Positions 1-8,492 of a DNA stretch of 64,000 bases are shown piece after piece. Position numbers and translations under genes: made by a program. The stretch covers positions 1 to 64,000 of the forward strand of contig NZ_JAAZQL010000014.1 in NCBI RefSeq assembly GCF_012275515.1. The letters run 5' to 3'. Every line of letters starts with the position of its first letter. Within the stretch, counting starts at the first letter, position 1. The notes under the pieces were generated by a model. The model made no database searches, was not told where the DNA came from, and saw only the letters and a program-made list of their open reading frames with translations. Source of the stretch: Novosphingobium sp. SG707. GTDB taxonomy: Bacteria > Pseudomonadota > Alphaproteobacteria > Sphingomonadales > Sphingomonadaceae.

Positions 1-1218
1 GCCTTCGGGCGCGGCGCGCCCGAGCGGCGGCACAAGGTCGATCTCGCGCTCGGGCATGCTGCTGGCGCGCGCGGTGGCCTGATAAAGCTGTCGGGCGCCA
101 AAGCGATTGGCCAGCGCATCGATCAGTGCCGGAAGGTCGGGGCCGCGCCGCGCCGACAGCGCATCAGCCTGCGCCCCCGCCAGCGGCTCGGTCAGCGGCG
201 CCACCAGCGTCATCGCCTCGACCCCCAAACCGGGTTCAATGGTGTCGATCTTCTGGCCGAGCAGCTTGGCCAGATGCTCGGGATCGCGAGAGGGCTTGGC
301 CGTGCCGATGCGGATCGCTTGCCAATGGCCATCGACCCGCTCGCAGAGCAGATCGAGATGGCGCGCGCCGAGCCCGGCGCGCAGCAACATTGCGGCAAGA
401 TCACGGCTCAAGTCGCCAATGACGTGGGCAAAGGCGTCGGCTGTGCCGATGGGTTCGAGCAGCGAGCGCCGCACACGCGGGACGTTGGGTGCGAAAATCG
501 GCTCGATCGGCTCGGGCAGATGGCCCAGCGCTTGATCGAGCCGCTTGTGAAGCTGAAGCCCGAAGCGTTTGGCCAGCGGCGCGCGGGCCGCCGCGATCAG
601 TTGTTCGATCCGCTCGAACCCCATGCGGCGCAACTCATCGGCCACACCGCGCTCAAGGCGCAGCGCATGGACGGGCAGGAGCGCCAGCGCCGCGCGGGTC
701 TTCCCCGGCTCCACGATCGTCGGGCGCCCTGATGGGACCTGGCGCGCCACGGCGTGGGCGCAACCGGCAGTGCCGGCCACCGCAAGCTGGGCGTGCAGGC
801 CTGAGGCCAGCACCCGGCGGTACAGGTGCTTCACCAGCGGCGCTTCGCCGCCAAAGCGCTCGGCGCAGCCGGTGATGTCGATCCAGATGCCATCGGGCGG
901 ATCGGGCGCGGCAACAGGCGAGTAATGCCGGGTTGCCCAAAGCGCCAGGCGCTGGAGCCCTGCAAAATCGCCTTCCAGATCAGCATCGACCACAACCAGC
1001 TCGGGCGCAAAGCCGCGTGCTTTGGTCAAAGTCATGCCGGGACGGATACCCAGCGCCAGCGCCGCCGCGTCAACCGCTGCCACCACGCGGCGGCCATGAT
1101 CGGGAAGCGCGGTAACGAGCGGGGCGGAAAACGTGGGCTGGTCAGGCTGCTGCCTGAGCTTCCTGACGATCCGGTCGGTCGACCAGTTCGGCAGGAAGAG
1201 CGAGACGACCCGTCGCAT
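1..1218 (-). CDS. imuB: ImuB, Y-family polymerase-like mutasome subunit (C-terminus outside window)
   Basis: ImuB is a catalytically inactive Y-family polymerase homologue that bridges ImuA, the sliding clamp and DnaE2 in the damage-induced mutasome. The frame starts with ATG at 1218 (MRRVVSLFLPNW...) and stays open for 406 codons to the window edge; usual length is about 500 residues, so about 100 are missing. The N-terminus has LFLPNW where active Y-family enzymes carry the DxDxFFA metal motif, as is usual in ImuB. Later blocks match the Y-family layout (CTRAxALGIRPGMT-like region, DITG, helix-hairpin region around LRRMGF). It overlaps the imuA 3' end by 77 bp, so the two are one operon read leftward. 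dnaE2 normally follows, and its end enters the window at 63999. Confidence 0.9.
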   Translation of the reverse strand, partial: MRRVVSLFLPNWSTDRIVRKLRQQPDQPTFSAPLVTALPDHGRRVVAAVDAAALALGIRPGMTLTKARGFAPELVVVDADLEGDFAGLQRLALWATRHYSPVAAPDPPDGIWIDITGCAERFGGEAPLVKHLYRRVLASGLHAQLAVAGTAGCAHAVARQVPSGRPTIVEPGKTRAALALLPVHALRLERGVADELRRMGFERIEQLIAAARAPLAKRFGLQLHKRLDQALGHLPEPIEPIFAPNVPRVRRSLLEPIGTADAFAHVIGDLSRDLAAMLLRAGLGARHLDLLCERVDGHWQAIRIGTAKPSRDPEHLAKLLGQKIDTIEPGLGVEAMTLVAPLTEPLAGAQADALSARRGPDLPALIDALANRFGARQLYQATARASSMPEREIDLVPPLGRAAPEG

Positions 1219-1870
1219 CGCAGCCCTCCATGATCCAAAGATGGGGTTCGCCGCCGCGTACCCGTTCCAGCGCCACCTCCCAGCGCGGGCGGGCAAGGCT
1301 CGGGATGTCCAGCGCCTCGCTGGGATGGGCGCGCACGCGCCAGCGCGTGACAGCGGCTGAGCCGGAGGCCGGGGCATCGAGCGGGAGCGCGCGGCGGAAC
1401 ACAAAGGCGGGGACGCCCGACTTTTCAGCAGCGAGCTGGAGACGTTTCGATGCCGTGGTCGCGAGGGCTTTGACCTCGCCTACGACGCCGCCGAGGCCCG
1501 AATGGCGCAGGCATTCCTCCATGGCGGTGAGCACATTCACATCGCTGCCCGCCTCGACATAGATCACCCGGTCAGGGGGCAGGCCTGCCAGATCGAGGGC
1601 GGGGGCGAAGAGATCGCGCCAGCGCAGGCACCAGAAGACTGGCCCCTGCGTGCGCGCAAGGATTCCTGCGAGAAAGACCGTCGCCGCTGCGTCGTCGGCA
1701 AGGGCATTGCTACCCGCCAGTTCGTGAAGCGCACCGCTGGACAGCCCGCCACCCGGCAGGTGCCGGTCAACGGTATCCAGTCCAAACGGCAACACCGTTC
1801 CGGCCACCGCTTTGCCCTCGATTGTGGCGATTTGTTCGCGCAATTGGTCAAGGATTGTGGACGGACGCAT
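1142..1870 (-). CDS. imuA: ImuA, RecA-like mutasome protein
   Basis: ImuA is a RecA/SulA-like protein that works with ImuB and DnaE2 in SOS mutagenesis across damaged DNA. The 242-residue frame starts MRPSTILDQLREQIA and carries the family signature GGGLSSGALHEL near residues 40-51, followed by RecA-fold strands (VFWCLRW, VIYVEAG). No good Walker A is seen, which is usual for ImuA. The ATG at 1870 is 30 bp downstream of a GTTC-N7-GTTC LexA box, so SOS control is very likely. The gene ends inside imuB (overlap 1142-1218), which implies co-transcription. Confidence 0.9.
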   Translation of the reverse strand: MRPSTILDQLREQIATIEGKAVAGTVLPFGLDTVDRHLPGGGLSSGALHELAGSNALADDAAATVFLAGILARTQGPVFWCLRWRDLFAPALDLAGLPPDRVIYVEAGSDVNVLTAMEECLRHSGLGGVVGEVKALATTASKRLQLAAEKSGVPAFVFRRALPLDAPASGSAAVTRWRVRAHPSEALDIPSLARPRWEVALERVRGGEPHLWIMEGCDATGRLALPAELVDRPDRQEAQAAA

Positions 1871-2228
1871 GGCACGATGAAGACTCTGAAACGGGATTTT
1901 GTTCCCTTAATGTTCCATCTAAGGGGGGCATAAGTCAAGGCGCGTCCATTCGCTCCCTACTCAAATTGTGTGTCGATGGCCGACAGATCGCCAAGCAGTC
2001 TGCACGCCAATTGGCCTATCCTGCTGAAATGACGCGTCAGATATCGAGAAACCGCATGAGGGAACGAAACGGTTTTATCCCCCGATCTATCGCTAGCCGC
2101 GCGGGTAAATTCAGCGGTTCGGGAACGAATGGGATTGGGACTTTGCAGTCATTTCCAGCGGCGAGGATGAAGGACAAATTGCGGCGAAAGTCGACCTTCC
2201 GGGCACGTCTCTGTCACCCAGTCGATGA
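1871..2228. other. Intergenic region, imuA promoter side
   Basis: This stretch holds the LexA box at 1901-1915 near its left end. I see no further gene in the rest: open frames here are short, have no ribosome binding site and resemble nothing I recognise. Confidence 0.6.
1901..1915. promoter_or_regulatory. LexA (SOS) box of the imuAB operon
   Basis: GTTCCCTTAATGTTC is an exact GTTC-N7-GTTC direct repeat, the LexA operator known from alphaproteobacteria. It lies 31-45 bp upstream of the imuA ATG, where a repressor would cover the promoter. Confidence 0.82.
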
Positions 2229-3032
2229 CTAATCAGCCGAATTCGTTTTAATGAACTTTTCTACAATTGCAGGCAGATTTGCAGCTCGCTCATTCAGATA
2301 CGTTGTCAGTGCGGTGGCATCTTCATCTTTGAACAACCCGGCCTTCGCAATTTCTGACAGGAAATTGAGCGGAGTATTCGAAATTTTGGTATTGAATTCA
2401 GCTGAAATTTTCAGTGCGCGGCTAAGATTTCTGCTCTGCAGAAAGGATATATTCATCCCGACTAAATCGTTGATGTTTGTTTTTGATGCATCCCACCCCG
2501 ACCAAAGGTTGGCGTCACAGAACAGAATCTTGTCGTGATCGAACGCCCAATAACACCCCTCATGCTCAAGAATGTTTTCATACACACGGTCGAAATTTCC
2601 GATGAGCTGATCGAAGACGAGAAGTTCGAGCGCAAACTCACTAAGGTGAAAATTATCACACGGGGCTTTCAATGCCGATCCGAGACGTTTCTCCGAGGCA
2701 AAACAGAGATAGCTACCATCAATTTCGATCGGTTGAACATCACCGAATTGGTTGAGATCGCCTGAATCAATAATGCCAATCAGGCCGGGTGCATGTTGGA
2801 TTCCGACTCTGCTCGCTAACGACGTTGCGATCAGCTCCTTGGCAAGACGATGCGATGGCTCGATTTTTAGAATAACCTCGATCTCGCTCCCGTTGTAGTC
2901 GACGCGCCCGAAGAAAGCCGGATTAGGGGCATTTCGCACGCTTCCGACTACTCGGTCTCCGATTTGAACGACTTTTCCGCTCCTGATTGCCTCGTTCAAC
3001 TTCGTCATCTCCTCCAGAAGAGGCCTGTCCAT
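2229..3032 (-). CDS. HipA-like (HipA_2) kinase-fold protein
   Basis: Predicted protein-kinase-fold protein of the short HipA_2 type, about 267 residues. Visible kinase features counted from the chosen start: lysine in VILKIE (~56), conserved glutamate in AKELIA (~66), catalytic-loop-like sequence DQLIGNFDRVYENIL (~141-155, D148 and N153) and metal-binding-like WAFDHD (~163-166). The frame could begin earlier at 3221, but the first 63 residues look like translated leader, so the ATG at 3032 is preferred. No HipB-type antitoxin flanks it, unlike classical hipBA. A role in phosphorylating a host target is inference; it may act in plasmid maintenance or defence. Lower GC than its neighbours suggests separate acquisition. 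Confidence 0.65.
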   Translation of the reverse strand: MDRPLLEEMTKLNEAIRSGKVVQIGDRVVGSVRNAPNPAFFGRVDYNGSEIEVILKIEPSHRLAKELIATSLASRVGIQHAPGLIGIIDSGDLNQFGDVQPIEIDGSYLCFASEKRLGSALKAPCDNFHLSEFALELLVFDQLIGNFDRVYENILEHEGCYWAFDHDKILFCDANLWSGWDASKTNINDLVGMNISFLQSRNLSRALKISAEFNTKISNTPLNFLSEIAKAGLFKDEDATALTTYLNERAANLPAIVEKFIKTNSAD

Positions 3033-3232
3033 ATCAAAACACCATGGTTCCGGGAATGACCAAGCAACCGGGGGCGGATAATTTCGATGAACGGAAAATA
3101 TTGTTATAAAAGGAGGTTCGCTCGAAAATAAGATTATGACTAAAGTTGGTCGTAATCGGTCAATCGAATTTGTCCACGCGGTCCAGCCCTGAGCGGGATG
3201 TAATCCCACACCACTCACCATTTGGTGAGAAC

Positions 3233-3283
3233 GAAAATCGGGAGGTTGAGACCGGCGGTGCCGGCCTCAACCTCCCGATTTTC
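3233..3283. terminator. Long hairpin between parB-like and HipA-like genes
   Basis: Inverted repeat with 24-25 bp arms (one mismatch) and a 2-3 base loop: GAAAATCGGGAGGTTGAG pairs with CTCAACCTCCCGATTTTC. It is the second of two tandem hairpins after the parB-like gene. A smaller palindrome CTCACCATTTGGTGAG sits beside it at 3214-3229. Probably a strong terminator or insulator. Confidence 0.6.
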
Positions 3284-3307
3284 AGGATATGCCCGCATTC
3301 AAAATGG

Positions 3308-3335
3308 GCTGGTGAGGGCCAATGCCCTCACCAGC
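3308..3335 (-). terminator. Terminator of the parB-like gene
   Basis: Perfect 12 bp arms GCTGGTGAGGGC / GCCCTCACCAGC with a 4-base loop, starting 9 bp after the parB-like stop. On the minus strand the stem is followed by CCATTTTG, a short T run. Confidence 0.65.
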
Positions 3336-3344
3336 GCCATCACA

Positions 3345-5141
3345 TTATGCAGCCTTGGACATTTCGCCTTCGTCTTCGGGCTGCTCGGGAACGGAGGGAA
3401 GGGGATTGATCGGGGTCGGCATCCACCCTGCGGGCAGGCGCTCGGCCACGGCCACAGCCAGATCGTTGCGCTTCATCTTGGCGCAGTTCTCCGCCGCATT
3501 CGGACCGCACGCCTCGGCAAGGATTGCCAGCAAGGCCCCTTTCTTCATCCGGGTGAACATTTCGCATCCCGGTGCCCACACATCGGCCATGTTGAGCCCG
3601 GCGGCTTCGGCATAGCCGTCGGCAGTGCGCAACCGGGCTTCGTCGCCGCCCCCATTGTGCTGGGTCGCGTCGATGGTGATCGCCACCAGTCCGGCGAGAA
3701 GCTGCATCTTATCAGCAAGGGACATATCCCGAATGACGGCAAACCGGCCCTCTTCGGGCACAACCGCAAATTGCTGCGCCATGGCGTCTTCAACGCGCGC
3801 GATGCGGCTGCCGCTCATCAGTTCATCATCAATCACCGGGGCATGGCGAATGGGCGAAATCGAGGCCGCAAGGCGATAGCTGTAGGTGCCATGCAGGAGT
3901 TGGGCGGCCATCGTATCCAGCAAGATGTCGAGCGCCAGCGCCGGATCGGCAGCAACCGCCTGTTGCAGTGCGAGGGTGCGAATGCCGCTCAACTGCTCGA
4001 TAAGCGCCTTGGAATAGGGGCCTTCAACCGCCTTCGGCCTGTCACTACCCTCGCCGCCATCCTCCGACTGCAAGCGAATGTAGCGAACGTCCAGAGCACC
4101 GCGATAATCGATATAGGCGACAACGCCATGCTGCGCGCGCAGTTCGGGGGGATAGCTCTGCAAAGCGTCTTCCAGCGTATCAAGGCGCTCATGCAACTCG
4201 GCAAGCTCCTCGCTGTCGGGCTCGTTTTCGTTGAGTTCGTCGATCAGAGTTGAAAGCTGTTCGATTTCCGCCGCCTCGGCCTCGGTCGGCTCCCGCTTCG
4301 CCGGGTGCAGCATGGGGCGGCAATAGATGTCATCGGGGCGCGTGGTGGACACCTCAACCGACTTCCACCCCATATCACGCAAATCCGCGCCGATTTCCTC
4401 CATCTTGGCCTCGGCAAGCTGCTCGACCAGCTCGGGATCGTCAGCATAGCCCGATCCATCCTTGCCAAACAAATCAGCGGTGATCGTCCCGCCCGCCGCC
4501 TCGTAAGCCTCACGCCCCACGAAAACGAAGATGCCACAATCGGTCGCCACCTTCTCACTGGTGAGCGCCTGCCGAATGCGTTGGGCATTGTCGCCATGGC
4601 GGTTGAACAGTTCGACCTGCTGGGCCGGATCGCTGGTGATGGTGAGCGCACGGGCCGTCTCGATGCTCAACCGATCCTCGCCCATCTCATCAAGCAGCAC
4701 CGGGGCCAGGCTGCCAAGGCTCAACAGTTTTTTCACATGGGCTTCGGAATAGCCGAAACGTACCGCGATGTCCGCCGCGCTCAACCCGCCCTGATCGCGC
4801 AAGGCGGCATAGGCCCTGACGGCATCCGCCGGGTGCATGTTTTCACGCTGGGCATTCTCGGCCAGCGATAGCTCGACCGCTTCCTCCTTGGTCCGCACCA
4901 CGATGGCGACGGGATACGTGCCGGTGATGGTCTTGCGCTTTTTGAGGAGTTCAAGCGCCCGAAAGCGGCGCCCCCCGGCAAACACATGATAGGCCCCACC
5001 TTCCTCATAGGCGGCAAGGTTCTGGATCAGGCCATGGGCTGCGATGTCATCGGCCATGCTCTCAATGGCGCTGGGCTTCACGCGACGCACGTTGAGAGGG
5101 GACAGACGAAGCTGCGAGAATTTAACGGTCTGGGTGGTCAT
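3345..5141 (-). CDS. ParB/RepB/Spo0J-like protein of the leading-region type
   Basis: A 598-residue protein with an N-terminal ParB/Srx-like domain: VFAGGRRFRAL at residues 53-63 (a variant of the GERRxRA box), LAENAQRENMHPADAVRAY at 93-111, and an HTH around 121-141 (LSAADIAVRFGYSEAHVKKLL). The long C-terminal part (Glu/Ala-rich 290-350) is not recognised. No parA lies beside it; the plasmid's ParA locus is at 44-45 kb. Large orphan ParB-like proteins such as YubM of F-like plasmids occur in conjugative leading regions, so I read it as that type rather than as the partition protein. The ATG at 5141 follows a ~370 bp leader that recurs upstream of two other genes. Two hairpins terminate it. 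Confidence 0.82.
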   Translation of the reverse strand: MTTQTVKFSQLRLSPLNVRRVKPSAIESMADDIAAHGLIQNLAAYEEGGAYHVFAGGRRFRALELLKKRKTITGTYPVAIVVRTKEEAVELSLAENAQRENMHPADAVRAYAALRDQGGLSAADIAVRFGYSEAHVKKLLSLGSLAPVLLDEMGEDRLSIETARALTITSDPAQQVELFNRHGDNAQRIRQALTSEKVATDCGIFVFVGREAYEAAGGTITADLFGKDGSGYADDPELVEQLAEAKMEEIGADLRDMGWKSVEVSTTRPDDIYCRPMLHPAKREPTEAEAAEIEQLSTLIDELNENEPDSEELAELHERLDTLEDALQSYPPELRAQHGVVAYIDYRGALDVRYIRLQSEDGGEGSDRPKAVEGPYSKALIEQLSGIRTLALQQAVAADPALALDILLDTMAAQLLHGTYSYRLAASISPIRHAPVIDDELMSGSRIARVEDAMAQQFAVVPEEGRFAVIRDMSLADKMQLLAGLVAITIDATQHNGGGDEARLRTADGYAEAAGLNMADVWAPGCEMFTRMKKGALLAILAEACGPNAAENCAKMKRNDLAVAVAERLPAGWMPTPINPLPSVPEQPEDEGEMSKAA

Positions 5142-5515
5142 GATACTTTTTCCCTTTTCTGAATAGAGCCGAAGGCGATGGGCTCACCATCGACTTCTGG
5201 CCCTCGCCGAGAGCAGGGGTGAATGTGCGGGGACTGGTCGGAGGGGAGGGGGATCACCCGGCCTGCACGCAGCGCAGCGAAGGAAGGCTGGGGACACCCC
5301 TGCGACCACCAAGCACCGCCAACGGCGGTGACGGCCCGGTCCTTGCACAGAGGGGGCAGCGCCCTTCATGACGAATAGAGATGCGCCGCGCAGCGGGACG
5401 ACAGATGTGGGCCGGAGGCCCGCGCGAGGATCGTGACCGATACAGGACGAAACCGCTATGCGGGTTCGGTCGGCGCATCGCGCAGATAGAGCCGTGCCGA
5501 AGGTCGCGCCTATGC
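5142..5515 (-). repeat. Leader repeat copy A, upstream of the parB-like gene
   Basis: First of three related leaders (others at 8493-8860 and 11230-11605). On the minus strand the distal block (~5420-5500) contains CGGCACGGCTCTATCTGCGC, CCGACCGAACCCGC, GCGGTTTC and ACGATCCTCGC in that order, shared by all three copies. The proximal block (~5220-5330; GGTGGTCGC, TGCGTGCAGGCCGGGTGATC, CCCCCTCCCC) is shared with copy C. A stem of GATGG/CCATC type plus CGCCTTCGGCTC lies just before the start codon, as in copy C. Many GC hairpins can form. It may be a single-strand promoter or structured 5' leader. Confidence 0.75.
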
Positions 5516-5533
5516 TAGTTGCAAATTTTTAGG

Positions 5534-5677
5534 GAGACAGATTTGTCTACCTCCCCCATATTCTACCTTATGATAATACCCGTTATGCTACATTACGGGG
5601 CTACCTGTACTTCGTGAGACATCCCGGTCTCTAGCCTAGAGACCGGGATGTCTCACAGGCAGAGACAAATTTGTCTC
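5534..5677. repeat. 43 bp palindrome flanked by GAGACA-TGTCTC sites
   Basis: A 43 bp near-perfect palindrome occupies 5614-5656: 21 bp arms around one base, core CCGGTCTCTAGCCTAGAGAC. Flanking it are two shorter dyads: GAGACAAATTTGTCTC at 5662-5677 (perfect) and GAGACAGATTTGTCTA at 5534-5549 (near perfect). All share the half-site GAGAC(A). The cluster lies between the divergent parB-like leader and the HTH gene, so it is probably an operator array or binding site for a plasmid DNA-binding protein; a cruciform role is also possible. Confidence 0.75.
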
Positions 5678-5722
5678 CCTATCGCCCCTTTTCATCCCGA
5701 AAACGCGCGCTATCTAGGGGAC

Positions 5723-6241
5723 ATGAGCAACGACACACCTGTTCCGCCGCCTCCTTCGGTCGCACCGCCGGCTCCGCCGCCGCCGCCAAGCAATGTCATT
5801 CCGATGCCATTGCCGGGCAAAAAGGGTCCGAAAGAAAAATGGCCAAAGGCTGTTTTGGAACGCGGATACAGCATGATTCCATCGATCCTGTTATGGGGTC
5901 AGGCAAAAATGAATCTGGAACCGGATGAACTGAATGTCCTGCTGCAACTCATCAGCCATTGGTGGACCGCTGAGCATGATCCGCACCCGGCCAAGGAAAC
6001 GATCGCCCGACGTATGGGAAAGGAACCCCGGACGATCCAGCGTCACCTTACCAAGCTCGAAAAGAAGGGGTTCATCAAGCGGGTTGCCCGTTTCAAGACC
6101 CACAAGGGTCAAGACAGCAATGGCTATGACCTGAGCGGTCTGATCGCGAAGCTGGAAGCGGTAGCGCCGGAGTTCAAAACCGTGGCTGAGCAAAATAAGC
6201 GCCGCCGGGCAAAAGCAGAGGTCAAGCCGGCGATCATTTGA
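5723..6241 (+). CDS. Winged-helix DNA-binding protein, plasmid helix-turn-helix family
   Basis: About 172 residues. After a Pro-rich N-terminus (VPPPPSVAPPAPPPPPS), residues ~45-150 form a predicted winged helix: LNVLLQLISHWW, KETIARRMGKEPRTIQRHLTKLEKKGFIKRV, typical of HTH_36-like replication or regulatory proteins. The C-terminus is Lys/Arg-rich. The ATG at 5723 (after AGGGG) is preferred over an in-frame ATG at 5648 because the latter lies inside the upstream palindrome cluster and encodes unrelated-looking residues. It reads divergently from the parB-like gene and could bind the GAGACA dyads; this is inference. Confidence 0.7.
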   Translation: MSNDTPVPPPPSVAPPAPPPPPSNVIPMPLPGKKGPKEKWPKAVLERGYSMIPSILLWGQAKMNLEPDELNVLLQLISHWWTAEHDPHPAKETIARRMGKEPRTIQRHLTKLEKKGFIKRVARFKTHKGQDSNGYDLSGLIAKLEAVAPEFKTVAEQNKRRRAKAEVKPAII

Positions 6242-6296
6242 GAATTACGTGCTGCGTGCAGCATGTGGAGTTGGCCAGTCCAAGGCCAGCTCACAG

Positions 6297-6369
6297 CATA
6301 GGGATTGGCGTTCCTGGCCGGATCATCGGCTCCCTTCCACAAGGAGTGATGGCATCGCCAATCCCTATG
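6297..6369. repeat. Inverted repeat downstream of the HTH gene
   Basis: CATAGGGATTGGCG (6297-6310) recurs exactly inverted at 6356-6369, with 45 bases between. It follows the HTH stop by ~55 bp. It may be a terminator stem or the remains of a small mobile element; there is no T run. Confidence 0.5.
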
Positions 6370-6515
6370 TTTCCGACTTCTACCAGATTTACGCTGCATC
6401 GAGAACCTCCGGGCTGCCAAACAGCATGACGCTCCTGAGCAGAGCGAAAACGCAATCCGTAAACACAATTTTGGTTGCCACGAGATTGGCTCTGGCGCCA
6501 AAAAGGACACATCAA

Positions 6516-6899
6516 ATGAAAGATCAGATAGCTACCCGCATCGCCCATGCGATTGCTCAGAATGGATCGGGCGAGCACAGCTATGGGCCGGGCGCGACAC
6601 TCTCCGTTTTGACCGAATTTGCCAAGGAGGGAAATTTGCAGGCCATGAGCCGGGCCATCATTGAGCACAGCGCGGCCTATCCGCAGGATTGCGCAACACT
6701 CCTCAAACGGTTGCCTGGCAAGGTTTTCAACATGTATCTTTATTCCTACTGCGAACATTCCCACACTGCCATCGAGCGCTGGCGAAGCCGCACGCCGAAC
6801 TGGGAAACGGTGATTCAGGACAACGCGCTTCATCCTGTACGGTTTGAAATGGCCGTCTTGAACATGAGCAATGAAATCCGCCGAGCGGAAGTCAACTGA
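6516..6899 (+). CDS. Small hypothetical protein
   Basis: About 127 residues, MKDQIATRIAHAIAQNGSGEHS..., helical, no recognised domain. The ATG at 6516 has AAAAGGA about ten bases upstream and is preferred to an in-frame upstream start at 6249 that runs through the inverted repeat. A strong hairpin follows the stop within ten bases, which supports a real transcription unit. Function unknown. Confidence 0.55.
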   Translation: MKDQIATRIAHAIAQNGSGEHSYGPGATLSVLTEFAKEGNLQAMSRAIIEHSAAYPQDCATLLKRLPGKVFNMYLYSYCEHSHTAIERWRSRTPNWETVIQDNALHPVRFEMAVLNMSNEIRRAEVN

Positions 6900-6905
6900 G
6901 TGACG

Positions 6906-6938
6906 GGCGCCGCAGCTTGCATTGCAAGCTGCGGCGCC
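6906..6938 (+). terminator. Intrinsic terminator of the 6516 gene
   Basis: Perfect 15 bp arms GGCGCCGCAGCTTGC / GCAAGCTGCGGCGCC around ATT, followed by TCACTTTATTTTT. Confidence 0.85.
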
Positions 6939-7016
6939 TCACTTTATTTTTCGCCCTTGCCCAAACCAAAAGGGAGATGGCTACCCTAAAGGTAGAGCTC
7001 CGCACCTACCCCTCAC

Positions 7017-8492
7017 CTATTCCGGTTTGCGGATGGCCAGAACAACCGTGTTGACGTTGGTTCCAGCGTGGGCGAACGAACCGGGGGGCAGGTCAAACCA
7101 CTTGTCTTTGCGGCCCCAACGGCAAACCGGCGCAGCCTGCTCGACAAGCCGGTGAAGCGCTTGGTGGCGCTTGTCCTCGGCAAACTCGGCGCGCGCCGAC
7201 ATGATCGCCACCAACACGCCCCCCGGCTTCAAAAATTCGTAGGCGTGGCGCACATGGTCACAGTCCCGGCCACGATCAAAGGGCGGGTTCATCACAATGC
7301 GGTCAAACGGCGCGAAGTCCGACGGGGTCAGGGCGAGAAAGTCGCCCTCGATCACGTCCGCGAAGCCATGGAGAACACCCAGCTCATGCGCGAGGCCGGG
7401 CTGGATTTCTACACATGTGACTTCGGCGCCTGCATCACGGGCAGGCTTTGCCAGCGCCGCGCTTCCGGCGCTCGGTTCAAGAATACGCTGGCCCGGCTGA
7501 ATCTCGGCCCGCTCGATCACCTTCTTCGCAATCTCCTCGGAGGTGAAAAAGGCCCCGAAATTCTTGGCCGGGGTCAGGTGAAAGCCGGGCGCATCCTCGG
7601 CCTCGGTGGTGTCATAGCCATCGCCGATCACCTCGCCGTAATACTCGGCCAGGAGGAGATTCACGGCGTTGAGCAGGTCTTTGTTCTCAAACCAGATATG
7701 CAGATTGCCGTTCTTGAAGATCCGCACCCGCCAGTAATCGCCGTGAATGACGGTCGGCAGGTTGGCGCGGTTGCGGCCTGCGTCGGTGACAAGGCCCGCG
7801 ATGCTCTGGCTTTCGGAGACGGGCGGCTTGCCGTCCAGTTCGAGAAACACCCGCTCAACATCGCGCAAGGTGTCGCGGCGCTCATAGCGATCCCATGAAC
7901 CCCACTCGTTCAAGGCCCTGTCGATGATAAGGCGCGAACCGATCTTGAAGCCATCATGCGAGCGAAACCGGCGGTCCAGCTTGGCAAAGACGTTCGCGAT
8001 GCCGCGCAGGTAAAGTTCGCGGCGACTTCCCCAGATATGGCCGAACGTGGCCGAACAGTTTTCAGGGGTGAACGCGGCGGGGGTATCGCGCAAGCCATCG
8101 TGAAATTCGCGGCGGGCCTGCTCGTCCAGCAACTGGTCGAACCCGAGCTGATCCATGAGCGCGCGCCAGCATCGACGGTCAACGGTCTGGGTCAGAACGG
8201 TCGTGAAGTGCTCGCGCGCGGGCATTTCGGTGATCTTGCCGGTGTCGCGGTCAGCCTTGCGCTGCGGTTCGGCGGTGATGAAAGCCTTGGTCAGCTTGTC
8301 TTCGCAGCGGTCCCCGCTGGTCGAAAGCGCCAGCGTGCCGGCGATGGAAAGCCGCCCGGCTGCATCGCGGGTGGCGTGGTAGTGGTCATAAAGGTCAAGC
8401 CACATGGCGATGGTCTGATCGCGGCCCTCGCAAATGTCAGTGATCTGCTGCGGGGTCATCAATTCCTGCCCAACCTTGCTCTGCTCAAACAT
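7017..8492 (-). CDS. DUF4942 and DNA methyltransferase-like fusion protein
   Basis: About 491 residues. Residues ~25-240 resemble DUF4942 (paired LDLYDHYHATRD, REFHDGL...FTPENCSATFG, RDVERVFLELDG). Residues ~330-480 form a class I methyltransferase: motif I LEPSAGSAAL (~338-347), acidic VEIQ (~361-364), and catalytic NPPF (~402-405) of N6-adenine type. A perfectly spaced AAGGAG precedes the ATG at 8492, which decides against the longer frame from 8609. It may modify plasmid or recipient DNA early in transfer, a role suggested by its place between the parB-like gene and ArdC and by leader copy B. Whether it is an active methylase is not shown. Confidence 0.82.
   Translation of the reverse strand: MFEQSKVGQELMTPQQITDICEGRDQTIAMWLDLYDHYHATRDAAGRLSIAGTLALSTSGDRCEDKLTKAFITAEPQRKADRDTGKITEMPAREHFTTVLTQTVDRRCWRALMDQLGFDQLLDEQARREFHDGLRDTPAAFTPENCSATFGHIWGSRRELYLRGIANVFAKLDRRFRSHDGFKIGSRLIIDRALNEWGSWDRYERRDTLRDVERVFLELDGKPPVSESQSIAGLVTDAGRNRANLPTVIHGDYWRVRIFKNGNLHIWFENKDLLNAVNLLLAEYYGEVIGDGYDTTEAEDAPGFHLTPAKNFGAFFTSEEIAKKVIERAEIQPGQRILEPSAGSAALAKPARDAGAEVTCVEIQPGLAHELGVLHGFADVIEGDFLALTPSDFAPFDRIVMNPPFDRGRDCDHVRHAYEFLKPGGVLVAIMSARAEFAEDKRHQALHRLVEQAAPVCRWGRKDKWFDLPPGSFAHAGTNVNTVVLAIRKPE

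Noticed and set aside
3222..4253. 343-residue plus-strand frame opposite the parB-like gene
   Set aside because: No SD and it runs through both terminator hairpins; the minus strand has ParB motifs.
3345..5141. The ParB-like gene as the plasmid's partition gene
   Set aside because: No ParA beside it, atypical length, and a complete ParA/RHH locus with centromere-like repeats exists at 44-45 kb.
6249..6515. N-terminal extension of the 6516 gene
   Set aside because: It would read through the inverted repeat and lacks an SD; the ATG at 6516 has one.
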